Source: CAMAVH01 sp036500145
Lineage (GTDB): Bacteria; Pseudomonadota; Alphaproteobacteria; SMXQ01
Direction: 5' to 3'
Assembly: GCA_036500145.1 (NCBI GenBank)
Contig: DASYCO010000005.1
Location: 1 to 34,053, forward strand
DNA: 34,053 nucleotides
The stretch's first letter is position 1. Every line of letters starts with the position of its first letter. Below the pieces are notes generated by a model. The model saw nothing but the letters and a program-made list of their open reading frames with translations. It was not told the DNA's origin and made no database searches. A program made the position numbers and the translations under genes. Positions 9,282 to 16,597 of this stretch are shown here, piece after piece.

Positions 9282-10328
9282 CTAGACGTAGGGCGCGGCG
9301 AGACGCTGGATGATGCCGTCGATGGTGACGCCGTCGGCGCGCGCCGAGAAGTTGAGCGCCATGCGGTGGCGCAGGATCGGCGGGGCGAGGGCGAGCACGT
9401 CGTCGATCGAGGGCGCGAAGCGGCCTTCGAGCACGGCGCGGGCGCGGCAGGCGAGCATCAGCGCCTGGCTGGCGCGCGGGCCGGGGCCCCAGGCGACATG
9501 GCGGCGCACGTCCTCGATGTCGCTCGTCTCGGGACGGCCGGAGCGCACCAGGGCCAGGATCGCCTCGAGCACGCTCTCGCCGACGGGCAGGCGGCGCACC
9601 AGCTTCTGCGCAGCCATCAGGTCGAGGCCGTTCATCACCTGCTGGGCCGGGGCTTCGGAAACGCCCGTGGTGGCGATCAGCATGTCGCGCTCGGCGTCGA
9701 GCTCGGGATAGTCGACGTTGACCTGCAGCAGGAAGCGGTCGAGCTGCGCTTCCGGCAGCGGATAGGTGCCTTCCTGCTCGAGCGGGTTCTGCGTCGCGAG
9801 CACGTGGAAGGGCTGGGGCAAGGCGTGGTACTGGCCCGCGACGGAGACCTGGTGCTCCTGCATGGCCTGCAGCAGCGCCGACTGGGTGCGCGGGCTGGCG
9901 CGGTTGATTTCGTCGGCCATCAGGAGCTGGCAGAACACGGGGCCCTTGATGAAGCGGAAGGCGCGCTGGCCGCCGGCGACTTCCTCGAGCACTTCCGAGC
10001 CGAGGATGTCGGCGGGCATCAGGTCGGGCGTGAACTGCACGCGCTTGTCGTCGAGCCCGAGCACGGTGCCGAGCGTCTGCACCAGGCGGGTCTTGGCGAG
10101 GCCGGGCACGCCGATCAGCAGCAGGTGGCCGCCGGCCAGCAGGGTGACGAGGGTCTCGTCGATCACCTGGCGCTGGCCGAAGATGACGCGGCCGATGGCG
10201 CCGCGCACCTTGGCGAGGGTCTCGCCGAGGCGTTCGATGTCATGGGCCAGGTCTTGGGCCAGGGCCGCCGCGTCCGCGGTCGTGCCGGATTTCGGGGAAT
10301 GGTCGGTCGCGCTGTCGGTCAAGGTCAC
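9282..10328 (-). CDS. MoxR-family AAA+ ATPase
   Basis: A 348-residue ATPase. Visible motifs are Walker A GVPGLAKT (73-80), Walker B LLMADE (135-140) followed by INRASPRTQSALLQAMQE, the sensor-1 region LATQNPLEQEGTYPLPEAQLDRF, and a C-terminal lid with LACRARAVLEGR. MoxR proteins act as chaperone-like ATPases that activate or assemble cofactor-containing or envelope complexes together with VWA proteins. The start is GTG at 10328 with GAGAGG 6 bases upstream. It is the first gene of a minus-strand cluster with DUF58, DUF4159 and VWA/amidotransferase-like genes, and is divergent from the DUF1285 operon. The client of this MoxR is unknown; no methanol dehydrogenase gene is near. Confidence 0.92.
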   Translation of the reverse strand: MTLTDSATDHSPKSGTTADAAALAQDLAHDIERLGETLAKVRGAIGRVIFGQRQVIDETLVTLLAGGHLLLIGVPGLAKTRLVQTLGTVLGLDDKRVQFTPDLMPADILGSEVLEEVAGGQRAFRFIKGPVFCQLLMADEINRASPRTQSALLQAMQEHQVSVAGQYHALPQPFHVLATQNPLEQEGTYPLPEAQLDRFLLQVNVDYPELDAERDMLIATTGVSEAPAQQVMNGLDLMAAQKLVRRLPVGESVLEAILALVRSGRPETSDIEDVRRHVAWGPGPRASQALMLACRARAVLEGRFAPSIDDVLALAPPILRHRMALNFSARADGVTIDGIIQRLAAPYV

Positions 10329-10433
10329 GCTTGGCCTCTCTGTGTTGAGGGCAGTGCGGCGGTATGCGCATACTATATGATGAAAACTCCGAGGCGGAAT
10401 ACGGGGCTGATCACAAAAGGGAGACCCCCGGCG

Positions 10434-11093
10434 ATGCTCGAAAAAGGGTTGTCACCCAAGATGAAATCTGCGTCTGCGCCGGAACCCGCACAGGGCGAAA
10501 AATTCAGTGCCCACGCGGAAAAAAGCGCGATTCCCGGCGACTTGCCCACGACCGGCGAGATTCCGCAGGATTCGGACGCGATTCGCGCGATTCCGCGCAG
10601 CGAGTGCGGCGATTTTGACATTCGCATCGCCCGCGACGGCACCTGGTTCTACAGGAATTCGCCGATCGGCCGCCCTGCCATTGTGCGCCTGTTCGCCACA
10701 GTCCTGAAGCGCGACGCGGCGGGCGATTACTGGCTCGAAACGCCGGCCGAGCGCGGCCGCATCGTCGTCGAGGATGCGCCCTTCGTCGCCGTCGAGGTGA
10801 CGGCGGCGGGCGACGGGGCGGCGCAGACGCTGGCCTTCCGCACCAACATCGACGCGCGCGTCATCGCCGATGCGGCGCATCCCATCGTCCTGCGCGAAGG
10901 GCCGCAGGGTGATCCGCGCCCCTATCTCATGCTCGACGGCGGCCTCGAAGCGCTGATCGCCCGCCCGGTGTTCTACGCCCTGGTCGAGCGCGCGGCGGAG
11001 CGCCGCGTCGGCGGCGTCGACATGCTGGGCGTGTGGAGCGCCGGAGAGTTCTTCGCGCTGGGCGCACTGCCGCCGGAGGAGTCTGCGCCGTGA
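10434..11093 (+). CDS. DUF1285 family protein
   Basis: A 219-residue soluble protein. After a variable, charged N-terminal tail of about 55 residues comes the DUF1285 core: CGDFDIRIARDGTWFYRNSPI, RPAIVRLFATVLKRD and YWLETPAERGRIVVEDAPFVAVEV, then the second half with RPYLMLDGGLEALIARPVFYALVE. No catalytic motif is apparent and the function is unknown. ATG at 10434 is chosen for GGGAG (10419-10423), 10 bases upstream; the ATG at 10461 has no clear ribosome site. The stop codon overlaps the GTG start of the Nudix gene. It heads a run of five coupled genes and is divergent from moxR, with a 105-base shared upstream region. Confidence 0.88.
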   Translation: MLEKGLSPKMKSASAPEPAQGEKFSAHAEKSAIPGDLPTTGEIPQDSDAIRAIPRSECGDFDIRIARDGTWFYRNSPIGRPAIVRLFATVLKRDAAGDYWLETPAERGRIVVEDAPFVAVEVTAAGDGAAQTLAFRTNIDARVIADAAHPIVLREGPQGDPRPYLMLDGGLEALIARPVFYALVERAAERRVGGVDMLGVWSAGEFFALGALPPEESAP

Positions 11094-11758
11094 CTCTCCT
11101 GCAGGACGACCTGCTGCGGCGGCTGGCCGCAGCGCTGCGGCCGCTCGACGGCGAGGACGTGGTCTTCGGCCCCGGCGAACGCGAGCTCGCGCGCCAGCAG
11201 GCGATCAAGCGCGGCTTCGTGGCGACGGAGGGCGACGCGCCTCTGAAGCCGGCGGCGGTGCTGATCCCGCTCGTGCTGCGGCCCGAGGGCGTCACCATCC
11301 TGCTCACCGAGCGCACGGCCCATCTCGCCGACCACGCGGGCCAGATCAGCTTTCCCGGCGGCCGCCTGGAGCCGGACGACGCCGACGCCGTCGCGGCCGC
11401 CCTGCGCGAGACCGAGGAGGAGATCGGCCTGGCGCGCGCCCATGTGGAGGTGCTCGGCCATTTTGAGGACTACGGCACCGTCACCGGCTATCGCGTGACG
11501 CCGGTGCTCGGCCTGGTGCGGCCGCCGTTCGACCTCACGCCCGATCCGCATGAAGTGGCGGAGATCTTCGAGCTGCCGCTCGACTTCATTTTGCAGCCGA
11601 CCAACCTGCGCCACGCCCGCGAGACGCGCGGCGGCGTGCTGCGCGACGTCTACGAGATCGCCTATGGAAAGTGGCGCGTCTGGGGCTTCACGGCGCGCAT
11701 CCTGGTGCGCCTGATCGAGGCCTTGAACGGCCAGGCCTTTCCGCAGGACGCCCGCTGA
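11090..11758 (+). CDS. CoA-pyrophosphatase-type Nudix hydrolase
   Basis: A 222-residue Nudix protein. The Nudix box begins at about residue 90 (GGRLEPDDADAVAAALRE) and continues TEEEIG (108-113), giving the metal-binding REx2EE pattern. Directly before it, LLTERTAHLADHAGQISFPGG (71-91) matches the signature of the CoA-pyrophosphatase (NudL/CoAse) subgroup, which splits CoA and its derivatives to phosphopantetheine and 3',5'-ADP. The start is GTG at 11090, overlapping the DUF1285 stop codon as GTGA, with GGAGG about 10 bases upstream. Substrate specificity is inferred from the signature. Confidence 0.88.
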   Translation: MTLLQDDLLRRLAAALRPLDGEDVVFGPGERELARQQAIKRGFVATEGDAPLKPAAVLIPLVLRPEGVTILLTERTAHLADHAGQISFPGGRLEPDDADAVAAALRETEEEIGLARAHVEVLGHFEDYGTVTGYRVTPVLGLVRPPFDLTPDPHEVAEIFELPLDFILQPTNLRHARETRGGVLRDVYEIAYGKWRVWGFTARILVRLIEALNGQAFPQDAR

Positions 11759-12060
11759 TGCTGCGCGTCTTCCTTATCTACGTGCTGCCGCTGACCGTGC
11801 CGGCGACGCTCTACATCCTCTGGCGCATGTGGCAGATGAAGCGCGGCAGCGGGGACGCCGCCATGGACATCCGCGCCGTGGTGCGCGGCGCGCCCTGGCT
11901 CCTGCTCCTTGGCGTCGGCACGGGGCTGCTCGCGGCTGTCTTGATCGTTGCGGCGCTGACCGGCGGCGAGCCGCCGCATGAAAGCTATGCGCCGCCGCAC
12001 ATCGAGAACGGCCATGTGGTGCCGGGGGAAACCCATCCCGACGGCGCGGCGCCGCTATGA
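11758..12060 (+). CDS. DUF6111 family small membrane protein
   Basis: A 100-residue protein with two hydrophobic helices: residues about 2-23 (LRVFLIYVLPLTVPATLYIL) and about 43-65 (PWLLLLGVGTGLLAAVLIVAAL). The C-terminal tail YAPPHIENGHVVPGETH is the conserved signature seen in DUF6111 members. The ATG at 11758 shares one base with the Nudix stop codon (TGATG), and the gene's own stop overlaps the start of the CCA-adding enzyme gene as ATGA. An in-frame ATG further upstream lies inside the Nudix gene and is disregarded. Function is unknown. Its fixed place between a Nudix hydrolase and a tRNA nucleotidyltransferase gene is the main clue. Confidence 0.85.
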   Translation: MLRVFLIYVLPLTVPATLYILWRMWQMKRGSGDAAMDIRAVVRGAPWLLLLGVGTGLLAAVLIVAALTGGEPPHESYAPPHIENGHVVPGETHPDGAAPL

Positions 12061-13343
12061 CGCCTGTCGAGAAGATCAAGCCGCAGGACTGGATGACGCG
12101 TCCCGCGACGCGGGCCGTGATGGCGGCGCTGGCGGCATCGGGCGCCACGGCGCGCTTCGTCGGCGGCTGCGTGCGCGATGCGCTGCTGCGCCGCGCCGTC
12201 GGCGACATCGACATCGCGACGGACGCCGCGCCGGACGCCGTCATCGCCGCGCTGGAGAAGGCCAAGATCAGGGCGATCCCCACCGGCCTCGCGCACGGCA
12301 CCGTCACGGCCGTCGTCGCCGACGCGACTGGCGAGAAGCATCAGTTCGAGATCACGACGCTGCGCCGCGACGTCGAGACCGACGGCCGCCATGCGCGCGT
12401 CGCCTTCACCGACGACTGGGCGGCGGATGCGGCGCGGCGCGACTTCACCATGAACGCGCTGTTCCTCGACATGGACGGCAGGCTCTACGATCCCTGCGGC
12501 GGCCTCGACGACGCGAAGCGGGGCCGCGTGCGCTTCGTCGGCGATCCGGCCCTGCGGCTGGAAGAGGATGTGCTGCGCCTGCTGCGCTATTTCCGCTTCT
12601 TCGCCCATTACGACCGCGCGCCGGCGGACGCGGCGGCGCTCGCCGCCTGCCGTGCCGCCGCGCCGCAGCTGCCCGGCCTGTCGGGCGAACGGGTGCGCCA
12701 GGAATTGCTGAAGCTGCTTGCGGCGCCCGATCCCGGCCCGGCGGTGAAGCTCATGGCCGAGGCCGGCGCCTTCGCGCATCTGCTGCCCGAGGCGACGGCG
12801 GTCGCGCGGCTCGCCGCCCTGCCGGCCCTGGAGCGGCGCGAAGGCGCGCGGCGCGATCCCTTGCGCCGCCTGGCGGCCCTGATCGAGGTCCATGCGGCGG
12901 GGGCGGAACAAGTGGCTGCCCGCCTGCGTTTGTCGAACATGGAAAAGACCCGCCTGACCGCGCTCGCGGCGCCGGAGCTTCCCGTCATGGCCGGCCTTTC
13001 GGGCGGCCTGCTCAATCGCGTGCTCCATCGTCTCGGCGGGCCGCTGATGCGCGATCTTGCTTTGCTCGCCTGGGCCGATGATGCGGCGAATGGTCAGGCA
13101 GATGATCAGACCGCAGATGACCAGGCTTACGTGCGGCTGATCGCCGCCGCCGACTGCTGGCGGCCGCGCGTCTTTCCGCTCACGGGCCAGGATGCCTTGG
13201 CGTTCGGCCTGCCGCCGGGCCCCGCCGTCGGCCGCGCCTTGGCGGCGGCGGAAGACTGGTGGATCGAGCGCGGCTTCGCGCCCGACCGCGACGCCTGCCT
13301 CGCTTATCTCCGCGACATGATCTCCACGGGAGACGCCGCATGA
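12057..13343 (+). CDS. cca: CCA tRNA nucleotidyltransferase
   Basis: A 428-residue class II nucleotidyltransferase that adds or repairs the 3' CCA end of tRNAs. Motif A is FVGGCVRDALL (34-44) with the catalytic Asp pair in GDIDIAT (D50, D52). Motif B is RRDFTMNALFLDMDGRLYD, followed by the nucleotide-selecting region GDPALRLEEDVLRLLRYFRF. The C-terminal helical half binds tRNA. The ATG overlaps the DUF6111 stop (ATGA), and its stop overlaps the next gene's ATG, so translation is probably coupled throughout. A polymerase of the poly(A) type is the alternative family member, but the length and motifs suit the alphaproteobacterial CCA enzyme. Confidence 0.92.
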   Translation: MTPVEKIKPQDWMTRPATRAVMAALAASGATARFVGGCVRDALLRRAVGDIDIATDAAPDAVIAALEKAKIRAIPTGLAHGTVTAVVADATGEKHQFEITTLRRDVETDGRHARVAFTDDWAADAARRDFTMNALFLDMDGRLYDPCGGLDDAKRGRVRFVGDPALRLEEDVLRLLRYFRFFAHYDRAPADAAALAACRAAAPQLPGLSGERVRQELLKLLAAPDPGPAVKLMAEAGAFAHLLPEATAVARLAALPALERREGARRDPLRRLAALIEVHAAGAEQVAARLRLSNMEKTRLTALAAPELPVMAGLSGGLLNRVLHRLGGPLMRDLALLAWADDAANGQADDQTADDQAYVRLIAAADCWRPRVFPLTGQDALAFGLPPGPAVGRALAAAEDWWIERGFAPDRDACLAYLRDMISTGDAA

Positions 13344-13981
13344 CCGAACTGCGCATCTGCTTCTTCGGCGATTCGCTGACCCATGGCACGCGCGACGACA
13401 CCACGCTCGGCTGGCCCGGCCGGCTCTGCGCCAAGGCCGTGTCGCGCGGGCATGACGTGACGCTCTACAACCTCGGCATCCGGCGCGACACCTCGGCCGA
13501 CATCGCGCGGCGCTGGCAGGCGGAGGCCGTCGCCCGCCTGCCGTCGCCGAAGACCTGCGCGCTCGTCTTCTCCTTCGGCGTCAACGACATGGCCTGCGAC
13601 GAGGGCAGCCTGTTCCGCGTGACGCCGGCCGATTCGCACAAGAACGCGCGCGAGATCGTCGCCGCCGCGTCGGGGCGCTGGCCGGTGCTGTGGGTCAGCC
13701 CGGCGCCCATCGGCCGCAACGACACCGTCAATTGCGCGCTGTGGAGCCTGGAGGCCGACTATCAGGACAAGCGCGCGGCGCAGCTCACGCAGGACTATGC
13801 GCGCATCGCCGCCGAGCTGAACGTGCCCTTCCTCGACGTCTTCACGCCGCTGTCGCGCTCGCGCATCTGGCGCTGGAGCCTGGCGCGCGGCGGCGACGGC
13901 GTGCATCCGTCGGCGCGCGGCTACGCGCTGATGGCCAAGCTGGTCGAGCGCTGGCCGGCCTGGAAGACGTGGTTTCAGTGA
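13340..13981 (+). CDS. SGNH/GDSL-type hydrolase
   Basis: A 213-residue serine hydrolase. Block I is FFGDSLTHG with the nucleophile Ser12, block III is GVNDMACDEG, and block V is GDGVHPSARGY with Asp186 and His189 of the catalytic triad. There is no signal peptide, so it should be cytoplasmic. Members of this family are esterases or lipases (for example lysophospholipase or thioesterase); the substrate is not evident. ATG overlaps the stop of the CCA enzyme gene as ATGA, and it ends the five-gene coupled run. The next 257 bases hold a REP-like pair and no terminator with a clear U-tract. Confidence 0.88.
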   Translation: MTELRICFFGDSLTHGTRDDTTLGWPGRLCAKAVSRGHDVTLYNLGIRRDTSADIARRWQAEAVARLPSPKTCALVFSFGVNDMACDEGSLFRVTPADSHKNAREIVAAASGRWPVLWVSPAPIGRNDTVNCALWSLEADYQDKRAAQLTQDYARIAAELNVPFLDVFTPLSRSRIWRWSLARGGDGVHPSARGYALMAKLVERWPAWKTWFQ

Positions 13982-14126
13982 GCTCTGTAAAGCCGTGGCC
14001 GGGCTCGTTCCGCCCGTTCATGCTTTTCCTCTACCCCCATTCCAAGGCGCGAAGGCCCGCAAATCCTGCGAATGCGTGGGAGGCATGACGTTCGGGCATG
14101 ACGGCGGTATGGCCTTCATAAAAATC

Positions 14127-14212
14127 GTCACCCTCGGACTTGATCCGAGGGTCCATCCGTCAAGCGCCTGAGCGCTCGCCCTGGATGCTCGGGTCAAGCC
14201 CGAGCATGACGA
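14127..14212. repeat. REP-like palindromic pair, copy 1
   Basis: Two hairpins face each other. The first has arms ACCCTCGGA (14130-14138) and TCCGAGGGT (14144-14152) around CTTGA. The second has arms ATGCTCGGG (14185-14193) and CCCGAGCAT (14199-14207) around TCAAG. The second is close to the reverse complement of the first, so the pair forms an inverted REP-REP unit. A second copy lies at 19730-19816. It sits between the SGNH hydrolase and hemF stop codons (convergent genes). The rest of 13982-14238 shows no gene. Confidence 0.85.
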
Positions 14213-14238
14213 CAAAATGAATGCCGAAATGGTTTTCT

Positions 14239-15135
14239 TTACGGCCAGGCCACCGCCGGCGGCAGGCTCATCAGGATCGCTTCCACGTTGCCGTCGGTCT
14301 TGAGGCCGAAGGTGGTGCCGCGGTCGTAGAGCAGGTTGAACTCCACGTAGCGGCCGCGCTTCACGAGCTGCTGCTGGCGCTGCCCGGGCGTCCACGGCGT
14401 GGCCATGTGGCGGCGCACCAGGGCGGGATAGATTCCCAGGAAGGCTTCGCCGACCGCCTGGTTGAAGGCGAAGTCGGTCTCCCAGTCGCCGGAATCCAGC
14501 GTGTCGTAGAAGATGCCGCCGACGCCGCGCGGCTCCTTGCGGTGCGGAAGATAGAAGTACTCGTCGCACCATTTCGAGAAGCGCGGGTAGTAGTCGGGCG
14601 AGAACCTGTCGCAGGCGGCCTTGAGTGCGGCGTGGAAGTCGGCCTTGTCGGCGGCGGCCTCGTCGGGAAACATCGGCGTCAAGTCGGCGCCGCCGCCGAA
14701 CCAGCCCTTGGTGGTGACGATGTAGCGCGTGTTCATGTGCACCGCCGGCACCAGCGGCGACTGCAGGTGGGCGACCAGGGAGATGCCCGAGGCCCAGAAG
14801 CGCGGGTCTTCGGCGGCGCCGGGGATCTGCTTGCGGAATTCCGGCGAGAACTCGCCATGGACGGTCGAGACGTTGACTCCGACCTTCTCGAAGACGCGCC
14901 CATGCATCAGCGAGATGACGCCGCCCCCCATATCAAGGTTGGCCGCTTGCTGGCCTTCGCCGGCGTTTCGGGTCCATGGCTTGCGTTCGAAGCGTCCGGC
15001 GGGGCAGTTTTGGGCGTTTGGGCCGGCCATTTCGTCCTCGATGGCCTCGAAAGCGGCGCAAATCCGGTCACGCAGGGCCTCATACCAGGATTTTGCCTGG
15101 ATTTTCCGCCCTTCGGGGCTGTTTTGGGCCGTCAT
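14239..15135 (-). CDS. hemF: Oxygen-dependent coproporphyrinogen-III oxidase
   Basis: A 298-residue enzyme that uses O2 to convert coproporphyrinogen III to protoporphyrinogen IX in heme synthesis. The family hallmarks are GGGADLTPMFPDE, CDEYFYLPHRKEPRGVGGIFYD, and the ending YVEFNLLYDRGTTFGLKT. The ATG at 15135 is chosen because GGAG lies 8 bases upstream and the homologous N-terminus (SWYEALRDRICAAFEAIE) follows shortly. The open frame runs further upstream only as an overlap with the methyltransferase gene. ATG overlaps that gene's stop (ATGA), which implies coupled translation. Heme supply suits its position next to petABC, although that operon is on the other strand. Confidence 0.95.
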   Translation of the reverse strand: MTAQNSPEGRKIQAKSWYEALRDRICAAFEAIEDEMAGPNAQNCPAGRFERKPWTRNAGEGQQAANLDMGGGVISLMHGRVFEKVGVNVSTVHGEFSPEFRKQIPGAAEDPRFWASGISLVAHLQSPLVPAVHMNTRYIVTTKGWFGGGADLTPMFPDEAAADKADFHAALKAACDRFSPDYYPRFSKWCDEYFYLPHRKEPRGVGGIFYDTLDSGDWETDFAFNQAVGEAFLGIYPALVRRHMATPWTPGQRQQQLVKRGRYVEFNLLYDRGTTFGLKTDGNVEAILMSLPPAVAWP

Positions 15136-15725
15136 ATCGCCTGCTCCGTGCCATTTTCGCGGGAAATGCCGCCCTGAATGCCGTCCTTCATGCCTTCCTG
15201 TGGGAAAGTCGCGGTCTGGCGCAGGGCCTCGCCTAATACCATGGCGGCGGCCACGGCGACATTCAGGCTGCGCAGGCCGTCCTTGAGCGGAATGACCACC
15301 CGGGCGTCCGCCACGGTGGCCACCTCCGGGGGCACGCCGGCGCTTTCGCGGCCCACCATCAGGACGTCGGTCGGCCGGAAGGCGAAGGCCGGGTAAGGGA
15401 CGTCGCCCTTGGTGGTGAGCAGGATCAGCCGCCGGCCGCTGGCCGCCTGGGCGCGGCGGAAAGCCTGCCACGAGCTGTGGCGGCGCATGTCGGCCCGGGT
15501 CAGGTAATCCATGCCGGCGCGCTTCATGCGGGCGTCCGACAGCACGAAACCGCAGGGCTCGATGATGTCCGTGGCGACCTCCAGGCAGGCGGCGAGGCGC
15601 AGCATGGTGCCGCAGTTTTGCGGGATGTCGGGCTGGTAGAGCGCCAGCCGCAGGCCCCCGGCCGAGGGGAGGTCCGGCGCGGTCGCGAAAATGTCATCGG
15701 AAAAGCTGTCGGGGGTCTGGTTCAC
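15132..15725 (-). CDS. trmL: SPOUT-family tRNA methyltransferase, TrmL-like (tRNA cytidine/uridine-34 2'-O-methyltransferase)
   Basis: A 197-residue protein. A variable N-terminal tail of about 24 residues precedes the TrmL-type core: LRLALYQPDIPQNCGTMLRLAAC, then VLMVGRESAGVP and IPLKDGLRSLNVAVAAAMVLGEALRQ. The last two are SPOUT knot motifs that bind S-adenosylmethionine. TrmL methylates the ribose of the wobble nucleotide of certain leucine tRNAs. The start at 15725 is GTG with only a weak ribosome site; translation could begin inside the tail. Its stop overlaps the hemF start. The pairing with hemF has no obvious functional logic. Confidence 0.88.
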   Translation of the reverse strand: MNQTPDSFSDDIFATAPDLPSAGGLRLALYQPDIPQNCGTMLRLAACLEVATDIIEPCGFVLSDARMKRAGMDYLTRADMRRHSSWQAFRRAQAASGRRLILLTTKGDVPYPAFAFRPTDVLMVGRESAGVPPEVATVADARVVIPLKDGLRSLNVAVAAAMVLGEALRQTATFPQEGMKDGIQGGISRENGTEQAI

Positions 15726-15803
15726 GTCGGCGCGTTCCGGTTGGTGATAGGGCGTCGAAAGCCTTGGAATGCCTGGGAAATGCGAGGGCTTCGCGGCTCT
15801 GAT

Positions 15804-15833
15804 TTAGGCTTTGCTTGGCCGCGTTTTTATATT
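15804..15833 (+). promoter_or_regulatory. Possible pet operon promoter
   Basis: TTAGGC (15804-15809) and TATATT (15828-15833) are spaced by 18 bases, in an A/T-rich patch inside otherwise GC-rich DNA, about 183 bases before petA. The match to a housekeeping promoter is only fair. The 291-base gap between trmL and petA otherwise holds short GC hairpins (around GTCCCCAGCGGGG, 15958-15970) and no gene that could be seen. Confidence 0.3.
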
Positions 15834-16016
15834 ACACCCTCGTCTCGCAAGTCTCGCCTTGCCCGGTCTTTCGCGCTCGCCCAAGGGGCGCGTGGGCCCG
15901 GTTCAGATAGTCGGCCGGACAGCTGTTCAATCGTTCGGGACGGACCCGCCATCGGGCGTCCCCAGCGGGGCTGTGCAGCCTGGACCCGTTTCTAGGGCCC
16001 GAGAGAGGTATCGACC

Positions 16017-16589
16017 ATGTCAGAGTCTGCAGGCACCAGCGCCCCCCACGACCATCCGCATGGTCACGGCAGCGAGGGTGAGACCCGGCGCGACTTCCTC
16101 GCGCTGGCCGCCACCGCCTTTGCCGGCATCGGCGCCGCCGTGGCCTTGTGGCCCTTCATCGACAGCATGAACCCCGCCGCCGACACCTTGGCGCTGTCCT
16201 CCATCGACGTGGACATCGCCCCGATCGCGGTGGGCCAGCGCGTCACCGTGAAGTGGCGCGGCAAGCCGGTGTTCATCGACCACCGCACCAAGCAGCAGAT
16301 CGACGAAGCCCGCGCCGTGAACATCGCCGAGCTGCGCGATCCGCAGAAGGACGAGGACCGCGTCCAGAAGGACGAATGGCTCATCATGGTCGGCGTCTGC
16401 ACCCATCTCGGCTGCATCCCGCTCGGCCAGAAGCAGGGCGATCCGGTCGGCGAGTTCGGCGGCTGGTTCTGCCCTTGCCACGGCTCGCAGTACGACACTT
16501 CCGGCCGCATCCGTAAGGGGCCGGCGCCGCTCAACCTCCCGGTGCCGTCCTACAAGTTTCTCACCGACACCAGCGTCAGCATCGGCTAG
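16017..16589 (+). CDS. petA: Ubiquinol-cytochrome c reductase, Rieske iron-sulfur subunit
   Basis: A 190-residue subunit of the cytochrome bc1 complex. The [2Fe-2S] ligands are in CTHLGC (Cys128, His130, Cys133) and CPCHGS (Cys152, Cys154, His155). An RRDFLA twin-arginine motif (24-29) precedes a hydrophobic anchor (about 28-48), as expected for Tat-dependent insertion with the cluster domain in the periplasm. The N-terminal 20 residues are His-rich (HDHPHGHG), which is unusual but not functional by itself. A GAGAGAGG ribosome site precedes ATG. It is the first gene of petABC, 8 bases before petB. Confidence 0.97.
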   Translation: MSESAGTSAPHDHPHGHGSEGETRRDFLALAATAFAGIGAAVALWPFIDSMNPAADTLALSSIDVDIAPIAVGQRVTVKWRGKPVFIDHRTKQQIDEARAVNIAELRDPQKDEDRVQKDEWLIMVGVCTHLGCIPLGQKQGDPVGEFGGWFCPCHGSQYDTSGRIRKGPAPLNLPVPSYKFLTDTSVSIG

Positions 16590-16597
16590 GGGCGATC

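Noticed and set aside
9282..10328. Methanol-dehydrogenase maturation role for the MoxR gene
   Set aside because: No mxaF/xoxF or related genes in the window; MoxR/DUF58/DUF4159 clusters are widespread in non-methylotrophs.
14239..15471. A 410-residue version of HemF starting at 15471
   Set aside because: The extra N-terminus is Arg/Gly/Pro-rich and overlaps the TrmL gene out of phase; the start at 15135 has a ribosome site.
15726..16016. Small RNA or riboswitch upstream of petA
   Set aside because: Only short GC hairpins without a recognisable conserved fold were seen.
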